A DNA stretch of 64,000 nucleotides from Cupriavidus sp. 2SB (GTDB lineage: Bacteria > Pseudomonadota > Gammaproteobacteria > Burkholderiales > Burkholderiaceae): positions 47,373 to 111,372 of the forward strand of contig NZ_SCMX01000014.1 in the NCBI RefSeq assembly GCF_005503625.1. Direction: 5' to 3'. This document shows, piece by piece, positions 27,127-36,138 of this stretch (the stretch's first letter is position 1; each line of letters opens with the position of its first letter). The notes below the pieces were generated by a model, which was given only the letters and a program-made list of their open reading frames with translations, made no database searches and was not told the DNA's origin. The position numbers and the translations under genes are program-made.

Positions 27127-27437
27127 TTTTTTCCACGTTTGCGCGCAACGCGCAAACGCTGCGAGGCGCGTACCGTGCATGACACAAACCGCCTCGCAAG
27201 CCCGCCCTGGCGCCAGATCCCAAGCCACGCCTGCGTTTTCAGTAACTGCTTCTTGTATCCGCTACATGCTGCGGACGTACGCGCGTGTGTCAGGTTTGCA
27301 ACCATTTTGTGGGACTTCTCCGACAGGGATATCGGCGCGCTGCGTCTGTCTGCGTGATCCGGCGATGCCTATCGTTGCATCAGGCAAGCGCAACCAACGC
27401 ACGCTCCCCTGATCCCCTACGGCAAGAGGTGAAACCC
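27127..27437. other. intergenic region between wspR and the DUF4397 lipoprotein gene
   Basis: 311 bp with no gene. Just past wspR is a perfect hairpin, CGTTTGCGCG (27136-27145) with CGCGCAAACG (27149-27158) and a 3-nt loop. A T-run precedes rather than follows it, so it is not a standard terminator, though it may still protect or end the wsp mRNA. AAGAGGTGAAA precedes the next start. No clear promoter was recognised. Confidence 0.4.
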
Positions 27438-28232
27438 ATGACACAAATGAAGCGAAAAATTATTCTGGGCCTGGCACTGGCAACCACGGCTGTTCTGGCA
27501 GCGTGCGGTGGCGGCGACGACGGCATCGACGACCGTATCGGCGTGAGCAAGCCGTCGGTGCGCGTGATCCATGCCGTCACGGCTGGTCCCAATGTCGACG
27601 TGCTGCAGAACGGCGCACTGACGTCGATGCAGAACATCCCGTACAAGACCGTCTCCGGCTACAACAATGTCGAGACGGGCAACAACCTCTTCGCTCTGAA
27701 CCTCACTGGCACTTCCACGCAGCTCGGACAAACCACGGTGGACGCCCGCACCGGCCACAAGTACACCATCGTGGCAGTGCCCGGCCTGACCGCGCCTGAA
27801 CTCGTGCAGATCGACGATCCGTACGGGAAGGGCCTGCTCGATACGTCGGCACGTGTGCGCGCCTTCAATGCATCGGTCAATGCGCAGAACATCGACGTCT
27901 ACCTGACCCAACCGGCCGTCGATCTCAACTCGGTCTCGCCGAACATGGGTGGCGTGGCATACAAGAATGCCGTGCCGGCTTCGGCCCAGGACTCGCAGTA
28001 CGTGGATGGCGGCACCTACCGGCTGCGTATCACCACCGCTGGCACGAAGACGGTGATCTTCGACTCGGGCGCACTGACGATCAACAAGAACGACGACTGG
28101 CTGATCACGACGATCCCGGTGGACGGCATCGGTGCCGTAGTGCCGAACCGCATCAAGGTCCTGGTGGCACAGAGCAGCACCAGCAACACGACGGCGCAGG
28201 AACTGGTGACGACGCAAACCGCTGCGCAGTAA
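27438..28232 (+). CDS. DUF4397-type predicted lipoprotein
   Basis: 264 residues. The signal has MKRKI, a hydrophobic core and the lipobox VLAACGGG, with Cys about residue 23, followed by an acidic GDDGIDD spacer. The mature part has two related beta-rich repeats: VRVIHAVTAGPNVDVLQNGA (about 40) and VRAFNASVNAQNIDVYLTQP (about 145), the pattern of DUF4397. ATG 27438 has AAGAGGTG upstream; a longer open frame to 27285 is not lipoprotein-like. It is likely tethered in the periplasm or at the outer membrane. It stands alone, with its own terminator. Function unknown; DUF4397 proteins are often surface-associated (family knowledge). Confidence 0.82.
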   Translation: MTQMKRKIILGLALATTAVLAACGGGDDGIDDRIGVSKPSVRVIHAVTAGPNVDVLQNGALTSMQNIPYKTVSGYNNVETGNNLFALNLTGTSTQLGQTTVDARTGHKYTIVAVPGLTAPELVQIDDPYGKGLLDTSARVRAFNASVNAQNIDVYLTQPAVDLNSVSPNMGGVAYKNAVPASAQDSQYVDGGTYRLRITTAGTKTVIFDSGALTINKNDDWLITTIPVDGIGAVVPNRIKVLVAQSSTSNTTAQELVTTQTAAQ

Positions 28233-28253
28233 TCACGTAGCCTGCAGTCTGCA

Positions 28254-28286
28254 GCCCGGATGCCATTGCGGCATCCGGGCCTTTTT
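28254..28286 (+). terminator. rho-independent terminator after the DUF4397 lipoprotein gene
   Basis: GCCCGGATGC (28254-28263) pairs perfectly with GCATCCGGGC (28271-28280), loop CATTGCG with one extra C-G pair, followed by CTTTTTA. It lies between converging genes; the minus direction lacks a T-run. Confidence 0.85.
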
Positions 28287-28302
28287 ACTTGCGCGTGGAG
28301 CG

Positions 28303-28602
28303 TTACTCCGCGCTTGCCTGCACATCGTCCTTCAGCACCGCCAGATGCGTGAGGTACGCATCGAGTTCCGCCCGGCCTTGGTCCGTGATCGTATAGACGC
28401 GGCCGTTGCCTTCCACCAGTTCGGCGGTGATCGCGCGCGCCATCATCAGGCTGCGCAGGATCGGGCGCAACGCGCGAATGTTCTTGTCGATGCCGCGCTC
28501 GCGCAGGCGTTCCATCAAGTTGAAGACGGTGCTGGGACGCGTCTGCACGATCTTGAGGATGTGGAGCCGGGAAACGATCTTTTCTAGCGATGGTGTTCTC
28601 AT
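28303..28602 (-). CDS. small winged-helix (PadR/MarR-like) DNA-binding protein
   Basis: 99 residues from ATG 28602, all one winged-helix domain: LEKIVSRLHILKIVQTRPSTVFNLMERLRERGIDKNIRALRPILRSLMMARAITAEL, then the wing EGNGRVYTITDQGRAELDAYL, then a C-terminal helix for dimerisation. The wing with YTITDQGR is the typical PadR/MarR-like ending. Probably a small repressor; ligand and targets unknown. The start is uncertain: ATGs at 28644 and 28680 are in frame but none has a good Shine-Dalgarno, and the extra residues are low-complexity. It lies downstream of tctA on the same strand, after that operon's strong terminator, so it is likely transcribed on its own. Confidence 0.7.
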   Translation of the reverse strand: MRTPSLEKIVSRLHILKIVQTRPSTVFNLMERLRERGIDKNIRALRPILRSLMMARAITAELVEGNGRVYTITDQGRAELDAYLTHLAVLKDDVQASAE

Positions 28603-28701
28603 GGGCGCAGTCGACGCAGCCAATGGTGCGGGAGTCAGTATCATCTTGCGCAGCCCATGACTGCTGCCGCAGTCGGGCATCCTTCAAAAGGTGTTCGAGC
28701 C

Positions 28702-28730
28702 AAAAAAACGGGGTGCGCTAGGGCACCCCG
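28702..28730 (-). terminator. rho-independent terminator of the tctBA operon
   Basis: On the minus strand, CGGGGTGC (28730-28723) pairs with GCACCCCG (28716-28709) around a 6-nt loop, then seven T (28708-28702). It lies 68 nt past the tctA stop. Confidence 0.85.
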
Positions 28731-28797
28731 AAAGCTTGCTACAGAGTCACCGGCATGCACGCATGCCGCCGGCGCAGTTCAGGAACGCCACGGAGCG

Positions 28798-30300
28798 TTA
28801 TTCTTCCTGGAACGCTTCTTCGCGCTTGGCCTTGATCGACGGCAGGGCCACCACGGCCACCAGCGCAGCGGCTGCAATCAGCAGGCCCAGCGACAGCGGA
28901 CGGGTGAAGAACACCGAGAACTCGCCACGCGACAGCAGCAGCGTGCGGCGGAAGTTCTCTTCCATCATCGGTCCCAGCACAAAGCCGAGCAGCAGCGGCG
29001 CCGGCTCGCACTTCAACTTCAGGAACAGATAGCCGATCACGCCGAAGGCGGCTGCCATGAACACATCGAACGTCTGGTTGTTCACGGAGTACACGCCGAT
29101 GCAGCAGAACGTCAGGATGGCCGGATACAGGAAGCGATACGGCACGGTCAGCAGCTTCACCCAGATACCGATCATCGGCAGGTTCAGGATGATCAGCATC
29201 AGGTTACCGATCCACATCGAGGCGATCAGGCCCCAGAACAGCGACGGGTTGCTGGTCATGACCTGCGGACCCGGCTGGATGTTGTGGATGGTCATCGCGC
29301 CCACCATCAGCGCCATCACGGCGTTGGGCGGAATGCCAAGCGTCAGCAGCGGAATGAACGAGGTCTGTGCCGCGGCGTTGTTCGCCGATTCCGGACCTGC
29401 CACGCCTTCGATGGCGCCCTTGCCAAACTCGTGAGCGTACTTCGACGTCTTCTTTTCCAGCGAGTACGCTGCAAACGACGCCAGTGCCGCACCGCCACCC
29501 GGGAGAATGCCCAGCGCCGAACCCAGCACCGTGCCACGCAGCACGGCCGGGATCATGCGGCGGAAGTCTTCCTTGGTCGGGAACAGGTTCGTCACCTTGT
29601 TCGTGAACGTCTCACGGGCTTCCTTCTGCTCCAGGTTCGCGATGATTTCCGCGAAGCCGAACATACCCATGGCCAGTGCCACGAAGTCGATGCCGTCGGT
29701 CAGTTCAGGTACGTCGAACGAGAAGCGCGCAGCGCCCGAGTTCACGTCGGTGCCGATCAGGCCCATCAGCAGGCCCAGCACGATCATCGACACCGCCTTC
29801 GGCAGCGAACCCGAAGCCAGCACCACCGCACCGATCAGGCCGAGAATCATCAGCGAGAAGTATTCGGCAGGGCCGAACTTGAACGCGAGTTCCGACAGCG
29901 GCGTAGCAAATGCAGCCAGGATCAGCGTGGCCACGCAGCCAGCGAAGAACGAGCCCAGACCGGCAGTGGCCAGCGCCACACCGGCACGACCGCGCCGCGC
30001 CATCTGATAGCCGTCGATCGTGGTCACCACCGACGACGATTCGCCCGGCAGGTTCACCAGAATGGCGGTGGTGGAACCACCGTACTGCGCGCCGTAGTAG
30101 ATACCGGCCAGCATGATCAGCGCAGCCACCGGCGGCAGCGAGTACGTCACCGGCAACAGCATCGCGATGGTAGCCAGAGGTCCCAGGCCGGGCAGCACGC
30201 CGATCAGCGTACCGAGCACGCAGCCCAGGAACGCATAGGCGAGGTTCTGCAGCGACAATGCCGTGGAAAACCCCAAGGCAAGGTGTTCGAACAATTCCAT
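28798..30300 (-). CDS. tctA: TctA-type large permease of a tripartite tricarboxylate transporter
   Basis: 500 residues, about 11-12 membrane segments. It has the TctA signatures LGCVLGTLIGVLPGLGPLATIAMLLP near the start, IYYGAQYGGSTTAILVNLPGE at about 70-90, and ILPGGGAALASFAAYSLEKK at about 270 with ANNAAAQTSFIPLLTLGIPPN after it. With TctB and a Bug-type periplasmic receptor it takes up tricarboxylates or other carboxylates using an ion gradient. AAGGAG lies upstream of the ATG; it starts 13 nt after tctB. No receptor gene lies in the operon. Confidence 0.95.
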   Translation of the reverse strand: MELFEHLALGFSTALSLQNLAYAFLGCVLGTLIGVLPGLGPLATIAMLLPVTYSLPPVAALIMLAGIYYGAQYGGSTTAILVNLPGESSSVVTTIDGYQMARRGRAGVALATAGLGSFFAGCVATLILAAFATPLSELAFKFGPAEYFSLMILGLIGAVVLASGSLPKAVSMIVLGLLMGLIGTDVNSGAARFSFDVPELTDGIDFVALAMGMFGFAEIIANLEQKEARETFTNKVTNLFPTKEDFRRMIPAVLRGTVLGSALGILPGGGAALASFAAYSLEKKTSKYAHEFGKGAIEGVAGPESANNAAAQTSFIPLLTLGIPPNAVMALMVGAMTIHNIQPGPQVMTSNPSLFWGLIASMWIGNLMLIILNLPMIGIWVKLLTVPYRFLYPAILTFCCIGVYSVNNQTFDVFMAAAFGVIGYLFLKLKCEPAPLLLGFVLGPMMEENFRRTLLLSRGEFSVFFTRPLSLGLLIAAAALVAVVALPSIKAKREEAFQEE

Positions 30301-30313
30301 TTGATGCGACTCC

Positions 30314-30775
30314 TTAGCCGGTGATGAAGGCAGGCCAGACCGGCATCTGCAGGTTGATGCCGTACACGAAGGCGCCCATGCTGATCAGCACGAGCACCAC
30401 GCCGTTAAGCAGCGCGCCCTTCCAGCTGAACTCATGGCTTGCCATCGACGACACCAGCACCAGCACGAACACCGACAGCACCATGCCGAGCGGCTTGAGC
30501 AGCAGGCCGAACAGTACGACCGAACCCAGGATCCACAGCAGGATCTTCAGATCCCAGCGGGCCAGATGGTCTGCTTCGCCCTTGGACGACAGCGATCCGA
30601 TTGCCACGACCGCGCCCAGCAGCGCGAGTACGAGACCGAGCAGGAACGGAAAATATCCCGGTCCCATCTTGGCGGCTGTTCCCATCGAATAGCCGCGCGC
30701 GACGAAGGAAAAGCCCAGGCCGACCAGAATGAACATCAGGCCGGAGGCAAAGTCCTTTTGGCTACGTATGCGCAA
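30314..30775 (-). CDS. tctB: TctB-type small permease of a tripartite tricarboxylate transporter
   Basis: 153 residues with four predicted membrane segments (SGLMFILVGLGFSFVA; FPFLLGLVLALLGAVVAIG; ILLWILGSVVLFGLLLK; LGMVLSVFVLVLVSSM). The MGTAAKMGPGYFPFLLG stretch is the TctB hallmark. The start is inferred to be TTG at 30775, just before CGC ATA CGT, because GAGGAG lies 7 nt upstream and the resulting length matches the family; the frame is open about 80 codons further but that part is not TctB-like. First gene of tctBA. An AT-rich inverted repeat (30968-30992) lies about 190 bp upstream. Confidence 0.88.
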   Translation of the reverse strand: MRIRSQKDFASGLMFILVGLGFSFVARGYSMGTAAKMGPGYFPFLLGLVLALLGAVVAIGSLSSKGEADHLARWDLKILLWILGSVVLFGLLLKPLGMVLSVFVLVLVSSMASHEFSWKGALLNGVVLVLISMGAFVYGINLQMPVWPAFITG

Positions 30776-31229
30776 AACGATTCTCCTCAAAAGTATGAAA
30801 GGCGTTACCGCATGGCACGCCGGCTCAGACGTGCCACACGCGAACGCGCGATACGGACGCGTTCGACTCGCGACGCTGCGAAAGATAAGAACGTGATCTT
30901 TCAGCGGCCTTTCATTTGTCTGGCATTCAGGGTATTCACCGATCCCCGATACGTATGCGGTTTTTCCAAATACATCACAACATGATATATTTGCGCGAGC
31001 GATGCACGTGAGGCGCAAGCCAATTGAAAGGCGAGGCAGTAAGGCGGATGAAAGGGAAGATCGCGCGTGGGCGCAGGATGGCCGTCGCGGAGACGTTTGA
31101 AGCTTTCGGCTCGCTTACGGCGTGAGGGCCGGCGCCACCGCAGAGGTCATATGTCCGGTCATGTGAACGCACCGAAGGATGTGTGCAAACACCCTTCGAT
31201 GCGATTGACCGCTGGATTGACGCGTCGAA
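30776..31229. promoter_or_regulatory. tctBA promoter region with an AT-rich inverted repeat
   Basis: 454 bp without a convincing gene, upstream of tctB and downstream of the MATE gene, both minus strand. At 30968-30992, arms AAATACATCA and TGATATATTT match in 9 of 10 positions around a CAACA centre, in an otherwise GC-rich setting. This looks like an operator for a dimeric regulator of tctBA. An open frame at 30975-31172 (minus) is not gene-like. Confidence 0.45.
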
Positions 31230-32681
31230 CTAGCGCACCGGATCGGTGGCCGCGTCTTCGCATGGTGTGCCCATGCTGGTGTCGGCCGCCTGCCCCACAG
31301 CTTCGGCATGTGGCATCGTCGGCAGGATATGACTGCTTTTCCAGTTGCCGAAGCGGTAGTACGCAAAGGCCAGCACCACCGACACGATCGATCCAAGCGG
31401 GAAACTCCACCAGATCGATTCGGCACCGATGTGCGGCCCCAGCAGCCACGCGAACGGCAGCCGGATGACCCACATGGAGATGAAGAGGATCACCAGCGGT
31501 GCCATCACCGCGCCCGTGGCACGCACCGTACCGAACACCACGATGGTGAATCCGAACAGGATGAACGACCACAGCACCACGCGGTTCACGTGCTGCGCGA
31601 TTTCGATGGCCACGCCATCGTCGCCAAGAAAGAGTCCGAGCGAGTGGCGATTGAAAAGATAGATCAGCGCCACCAGTGCGCCCGTCATCGCCACGTTGAA
31701 CAGCAGCCCCACCTGCGTGATACGCGAGACGCGCGCCCACAGCCCTGCCCCCACGTTCTGCGCCACCATCGACGACACACTGGCGCCCACGGCCAACGCA
31801 GGCATCTGCACGTAGGTCCAGAGTTGCGAAGCCACGCCATACGCCGCCGTGGTCTGCGACCCATAGGCATTGACCAGCGACATCATCACGATGGCCGATG
31901 ACGAAATCACCACCATCTGCAAGCCCATCGGCAGCCCCTTGGCAACCAGCGCGCGCAGGATGGCCGTGTCGGGTATGAGCAAACCAAGCTGCGTGCGATG
32001 CAGCAGCAGGAAGTGCTTGCGGCGATAGAGCGTGACGATCATCGCCGCCAGGCTCGTCAACTGGGCAATCAGCGTGGCCAGCGCGGAGCCGGCAATGCCA
32101 AGCGCGGGAATCGGACCCACGCCGAAGATCAGGATCGGATTGAGCACCACATCGAGCACGGCCGACATCAACATGAAGTAGAACGGGGTGCGCGAATCCC
32201 CGGCGCCGCGCAGCGTCATCATCACGAAGTTGTAGAAGTACATGAACGGCAGCGCGATGAAGATGATGCGCAGATAGCTCACGGCCAGCGGTGCGGCATC
32301 CGCAGGCGTCTGCATGGCATCCAGGATGTCGGGCGTGAAGATATAGCCGAGTGCCGCCGCCAGGACCGAGAGCGCCACGAAGAACGTGGTGCCCGTGCCC
32401 ACCACGCGCCGGGCCTCGTCGATGTCGCGCGCCCCGATCGCCTGCCCGATCAGGATCGTGTTGGCCATGCTGATGCCGAACACCACCCCGAGCAGGAAGA
32501 ACAGGATGATGTTGGCATTCGACGTGGCGGTGAGCGCCGCCTCGCCAAGAAAGCGCCCGACCCAGATCGAATTGATCGAGGCATTGAGCGACTGCAGGAT
32601 GTTGCTGCCCAGCACAGGCAGCGAAAACATCAATAGCGTGCGGCCAATCGGGCCGGTGGTCAGTCTGGCGTCGGGTTTCAT
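31230..32681 (-). CDS. MATE-family efflux protein
   Basis: 483 residues, about 12 membrane segments. The opening LTTGPIGRTLLMFSLPVLGSNILQSLNASINSIWVGRFLG is the standard MATE start. The second half repeats the fold with LVAKGLPMGLQMVVISSSAIVMMSLVNAYG and a matching AYGVASQLW. MATE proteins export cationic drugs or metabolites against Na+ or H+ (family knowledge). ATG 32681 fits the family start but lacks a strong Shine-Dalgarno; the longer frame to 32789 adds Arg-rich residues unlike MATE. It is divergent from the aldehyde dehydrogenase gene (240 bp between). The hydrophilic C-terminal 30 residues are unusual but unremarkable. Confidence 0.9.
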   Translation of the reverse strand: MKPDARLTTGPIGRTLLMFSLPVLGSNILQSLNASINSIWVGRFLGEAALTATSNANIILFFLLGVVFGISMANTILIGQAIGARDIDEARRVVGTGTTFFVALSVLAAALGYIFTPDILDAMQTPADAAPLAVSYLRIIFIALPFMYFYNFVMMTLRGAGDSRTPFYFMLMSAVLDVVLNPILIFGVGPIPALGIAGSALATLIAQLTSLAAMIVTLYRRKHFLLLHRTQLGLLIPDTAILRALVAKGLPMGLQMVVISSSAIVMMSLVNAYGSQTTAAYGVASQLWTYVQMPALAVGASVSSMVAQNVGAGLWARVSRITQVGLLFNVAMTGALVALIYLFNRHSLGLFLGDDGVAIEIAQHVNRVVLWSFILFGFTIVVFGTVRATGAVMAPLVILFISMWVIRLPFAWLLGPHIGAESIWWSFPLGSIVSVVLAFAYYRFGNWKSSHILPTMPHAEAVGQAADTSMGTPCEDAATDPVR

Positions 32682-32921
32682 CGAAGGTGTGGATTTCCGC
32701 GCCGCAACAATTGCTGACTCGCGCGAAGGATTTGGACTCGTCAGTCTAATGAATCGCCCTGCGTACCGCCATTGCCGCCGCGCTGACACACACGGGATGC
32801 GCCTCGTCCGATTATCGGCCAGCCATGATCTCTGTGCGCGCGTGGCGCCTAAGCGTTAAGCTTGCGGTTTTCTTCGGTGAGCCCGGTGCGGCGCGCCGTT
32901 CCATCCCCTCAGGAGCTACGC

Positions 32922-34352
32922 ATGATGTACCAGGATCTGGCCCTCTACATCGATGGTGAATTCGTATCGGGCGGCGGCCGGCGCGAGCAGGACGTCATCA
33001 ATCCCGCCACGCAGGAAGTGCTGGGCAAACTGCCGCATGCCACCACCGCCGACCTCGACCGGGCACTGGCTGCCGCACAACGCGCTTTCGAAAGCTGGAA
33101 GAAGACGTCGCCGCTGGAGCGCTCCGGCATCCTGCGCCGCGTGGCAGAACTGACCCGCACCCGTGCGCGTGAAATCGGCCGTGATATCACGCTGGACCAG
33201 GGCAAGCCGCTGGCCGAAGCCATCGGCGAAGTCACCATCTGCGCCGAGCACGCCGAGTGGCATGCCGAGGAATGCCGCCGCATCTATGGCCGCGTGATTC
33301 CGCCGCGCAACCCGGCCGTCCGCCAGATCGTGGTGCGCGAGCCCATCGGCGTCTGTGCTGCCTTCACGCCGTGGAATTTCCCGTTCAACCAGGCCATCCG
33401 CAAGATCGTTGCCGCCATCGGCGCCGGTTGCACGCTGATCCTGAAGGGCCCGGAAGATTCCCCGAGCGCCGTCGTGGCGCTGGCCCGACTGTTCCACGAT
33501 GCAGGACTGCCCCCGGGCGTGCTGAACATCGTCTGGGGCGTGCCGGGCGAAATCTCCACATACCTGATCGAATCGCCCATCGTGCGCAAGATCTCGTTCA
33601 CGGGTTCGGTGCCCGTGGGCAAACAACTGGCCGCACTGGCCGGTGCGCACATGAAGCGCGTGACGATGGAACTGGGGGGCCACTCGCCGGTGATCGTGTT
33701 CGACGATGCCGATATCGAACCGGCTGCAGAGATGCTCGCGCGTTTCAAGCTGCGCAATGCCGGCCAGGTCTGCGTGTCGCCAACGCGCTTCTACGTCCAG
33801 GAAAAGGCGTACGACAAGTTCCTGGCGCGCTTCACCGAAGTCATCGGCTCGATCAAGGTCGGCAATGGCCTCGACGATGGCACGCAGATGGGACCGCTGG
33901 CCCATGAGCGCCGTATCGCATCGATGGAGCAGTTCCTCGACAACGCCAGCCAGCGCGGCGGCAAGGTCGTGGCGGGCGGTTCGCGCATTGGCGACAAGGG
34001 CTTCTTCTTTGCCCCGACCGTCGTGACCGAACTGCCCGACGATTCGATGCTGATGACCGAAGAGCCGTTCGGTCCGGTGGCGCCGGTCACGCGGTTCAAG
34101 GACACCGAGGAAGTGCTGCGCCGCGCCAACAGCCTGCCGTTCGGCCTGGCCTCGTATGTGTTTACGAACTCGCTGAAGACCGCGCACCAGGTATCGAACG
34201 GGCTCGAAGCCGGCATGGTCAACATCAACCACTTCGGCATGGCGCTGTCCGAGACGCCGTTCGGCGGCATCAAGGATTCTGGCATCGGCAGCGAAGGCGG
34301 CCAGGAAACCTTCGATGGCTACCTCGTAACCAAGTTCATCACGCAGGTCTAA
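32922..34352 (+). CDS. NAD(P)+-dependent aldehyde dehydrogenase, succinate-semialdehyde type
   Basis: 476 residues, usual ALDH length. Coenzyme and catalytic residues are in place: the oxyanion Asn about residue 152 in FTPWNFPFN, Lys in [19 protein letters not shown] (nucleotide site), the general base Glu about 250 in MELGGHSP, and the nucleophile Cys about 284 in [12 protein letters not shown]. GQVCxxPTR and the [13 protein letters not shown] end motif are like succinate- and glutarate-semialdehyde dehydrogenases. Cytosolic oxidation of an aldehyde to an acid. ATGs at 32922 and 32925 follow AGGAG; the frame is open further upstream. Substrate not settled. It has no catabolic partner beside it. 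Confidence 0.9.
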   Translation: MMYQDLALYIDGEFVSGGGRREQDVINPATQEVLGKLPHATTADLDRALAAAQRAFESWKKTSPLERSGILRRVAELTRTRAREIGRDITLDQGKPLAEAIGEVTICAEHAEWHAEECRRIYGRVIPPRNPAVRQIVVREPIGVCAAFTPWNFPFNQAIRKIVAAIGAGCTLILKGPEDSPSAVVALARLFHDAGLPPGVLNIVWGVPGEISTYLIESPIVRKISFTGSVPVGKQLAALAGAHMKRVTMELGGHSPVIVFDDADIEPAAEMLARFKLRNAGQVCVSPTRFYVQEKAYDKFLARFTEVIGSIKVGNGLDDGTQMGPLAHERRIASMEQFLDNASQRGGKVVAGGSRIGDKGFFFAPTVVTELPDDSMLMTEEPFGPVAPVTRFKDTEEVLRRANSLPFGLASYVFTNSLKTAHQVSNGLEAGMVNINHFGMALSETPFGGIKDSGIGSEGGQETFDGYLVTKFITQV

Positions 34353-34359
34353 GCCCGTC

Positions 34360-34388
34360 GCGCTCCTCTCCCACGCGGCGGGGAGCGC
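34360..34388. terminator. possible terminator hairpin between converging ALDH and cox genes
   Basis: GCGCTCC (34360-34366) pairs with GGAGCGC (34382-34388) around a 15-nt GC-rich loop, between the ALDH stop and the end of the cytochrome oxidase operon. There is no good T-run in either direction. Confidence 0.35.
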
Positions 34389-34391
34389 GCC

Positions 34392-34757
34392 TTACTTGAA
34401 GAATTCCCCGCGCAGCAGGAATGTGTAGTCCGCCTCTGCGGCCATGAGCCACAGCAGCACCAGCAGGCAGAGCGGCGGCAGCAGGATGGCCCACATCAGC
34501 GCCATGCGCTCCCATGCCATGTGCATGAACACAGAGATGATGAGCCCCGCCTTCAACGCCATGAAGACGAGGATCAGCGTCCAGCGCAATACGCCGCTCA
34601 CATGGAAGTAGTCCACCATGTATGACAGCGTGGACAACACGAACAGCAGCACCCACACCTTGAGGTAGAGCCCGATCGGATGCTGCTGGCCTTCGTGACT
34701 CGCAGACGCATCGTCGCCGTCGTGTGACGTGGCCGGTATTCCTGGATTGCTCGACAT
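34392..34757 (-). CDS. cytochrome c oxidase subunit IV-like protein
   Basis: 121 residues. A His/Asp-rich hydrophilic N-terminus (about 35 residues) is followed by three membrane segments: LKVWVLLFVLSTLSYMVDYF, WTLILVFMALKAGLIISVFM and MWAILLPPLCLLVLLWLM. The motif LKAGLIISVFMHM is characteristic of bacterial subunit IV (CyoD/CtaF-like). It helps assemble the oxidase and has no cofactors. Last gene of the five-gene cox operon, 9 nt after the subunit III gene. In Cupriavidus clusters of this kind the fifth gene is sometimes called coxQ; I have not assigned a symbol. Confidence 0.85.
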   Translation of the reverse strand: MSSNPGIPATSHDGDDASASHEGQQHPIGLYLKVWVLLFVLSTLSYMVDYFHVSGVLRWTLILVFMALKAGLIISVFMHMAWERMALMWAILLPPLCLLVLLWLMAAEADYTFLLRGEFFK

Positions 34758-34766
34758 GGCTTGACC

Positions 34767-35459
34767 TCACCAGAGATAGTAGAGCGCGAAGATAAACACC
34801 CAGACCAGATCCACGAAGTGCCAGTACAGCCCGGCGATCTCCACGGCCTGGTAGTTGCCGCTGGCGTGGTAGTGGCCGCGCAGCACCTTGCTCGCTATCA
34901 CCAGCAGATAGATCACGCCGCAGGTCACGTGGAACCCGTGAAAGCCCGTGATCATGAAAAACGTGGAGCCGAACTGCTCGGCACCCATCGGATTGCCCCA
35001 GGGCCGCACGCCTTCCTGTATCAGCTTGGTCCATTCGAATGCCTGCATGCAGACGAAGACCTCACCCAGCCACGCCGTCGCCAGCATCAGATACGCGCAT
35101 TGCAGCGGTTGCCGACGGTACGCATAGTTGACCGCCATCGCCATGGTGCCGCTGCTTGTGATCAGCACGAACGTCATGATCGCGATCAGGATCAGCGGCA
35201 CGGGCTGCCCGGCGATGTCGAGCGCGAAGACCTCGCTCGGATTGGGCCACGGCACCGTGGTGGTCATGCGCACGGTCATATAGCCGATCAGGAAGCAGCT
35301 GAAGACAAAGGTGTCGGACAGCAGGAATATCCACATCATGGCCTTGCCCCACGACACCTTGAACGCGCGCTGGTCCGAGGACCAGTCCGCCACAAGGCCG
35401 CGGAGCCCCGCCGGCGCGTGACCGGCGGCGTTGGCGTGGGTAGTGACTTGCGAACTCAT
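34767..35459 (-). CDS. coxP: cytochrome c oxidase subunit III
   Basis: 230 residues, seven membrane segments predicted. Subunit III hallmarks: KAMMWIFLLSDTFVFSCFLIGY, LGEVFVCMQAFEW (the acidic residue of helix III), FFMITGFHGFHVTCGVIYLLV and the closing GLYWHFVDLVWVFIFALYYLW. ATG 35459 is supported by GGAGG 7 nt upstream; the frame extends 14 codons further. It is 13 nt downstream of another subunit III-like gene; two such genes in a row match the Bradyrhizobium coxO-coxP arrangement, hence the symbol (assigned by order, not by comparison). Confidence 0.88.
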   Translation of the reverse strand: MSSQVTTHANAAGHAPAGLRGLVADWSSDQRAFKVSWGKAMMWIFLLSDTFVFSCFLIGYMTVRMTTTVPWPNPSEVFALDIAGQPVPLILIAIMTFVLITSSGTMAMAVNYAYRRQPLQCAYLMLATAWLGEVFVCMQAFEWTKLIQEGVRPWGNPMGAEQFGSTFFMITGFHGFHVTCGVIYLLVIASKVLRGHYHASGNYQAVEIAGLYWHFVDLVWVFIFALYYLW

Positions 35460-35472
35460 CGGCGTACCTCCT

Positions 35473-36138
35473 TCATCCCCTGCCGCAGATAAAGTCCACA
35501 AGCTCGGGCGTCAGCCATCCGAGCGTTGCCAGCAGCACCAGCCATACCGCGAGCAGGAAGTGCCAGTAACGCGCGCAGAGCGCGATGCGCGTCTGCGTGC
35601 GCACGCCGCTGCCCCGGTCGGATGCCACCACCGTGTAGCCGATCAATCCACCAAGCATGTGCAAGCCATGCATCGCCGTGAGCAGGTAGAAGAAGCTGCC
35701 GGCCGGATGGCTCGCAAAGCCCACCTGTATCGCATGCAGCGCACTCCACGCCCACAACTGCGAACCGACGAATGCCGCCGCACCCAGCGCCCCCAGCCGC
35801 AACGCACGGCGCGCATCGGCCATGCGTCCGGCGCGTGCTGCGCGCGATGCCACGGCCATGGCCACGCTCGCACCCATCAGCAATGCCGTGGAAAGCCACA
35901 CCTGCCAAGGCAACGCAATGCGATGCCAGTCCGGACTATCCATCCGCATCACGTACGCCGCGAGAAACAGCGCAAACAGCGACGTGACCACGGCCATGAA
36001 CACCCACAAGCCGATACTGCCCGGTGCCGGGTGTCCACGTCCCTGCGTGGCATCGCCACCAGGCCCACTGCCCGGCGATTCACGCGAGACACGGAACACG
36101 CCGGGATTGCTTTGCGTAGCGGTGGCATCGGGATTCAT
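35473..36138 (-). CDS. coxO: cytochrome c oxidase subunit III-like protein (second copy in the operon)
   Basis: 221 residues. A hydrophilic N-terminus of about 40 residues precedes IGLWVFMAVVTSLFALFLAAYVMR, a subunit III start. AWSALHAIQVGFASHPAGSFFYLLTAMHGLHMLGGLIGY and RYWHFLLAVWLVLLATLGWL keep the family's pattern in shorter form. It is only distantly like its neighbour encoded at 34767-35459, so the two are not a recent duplication. It overlaps the subunit I gene by 4 nt and is followed by the second subunit III gene after 13 nt. Named by the coxMNOP gene order. What two subunit III types do in one complex is unclear. Confidence 0.82.
   Translation of the reverse strand: MNPDATATQSNPGVFRVSRESPGSGPGGDATQGRGHPAPGSIGLWVFMAVVTSLFALFLAAYVMRMDSPDWHRIALPWQVWLSTALLMGASVAMAVASRAARAGRMADARRALRLGALGAAAFVGSQLWAWSALHAIQVGFASHPAGSFFYLLTAMHGLHMLGGLIGYTVVASDRGSGVRTQTRIALCARYWHFLLAVWLVLLATLGWLTPELVDFICGRG

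Noticed and set aside
27136..27158. Perfect 10-bp hairpin after wspR as a rho-independent terminator
   Set aside because: The T-run lies before, not after, the hairpin, so it was kept only as a note in the intergenic entry.
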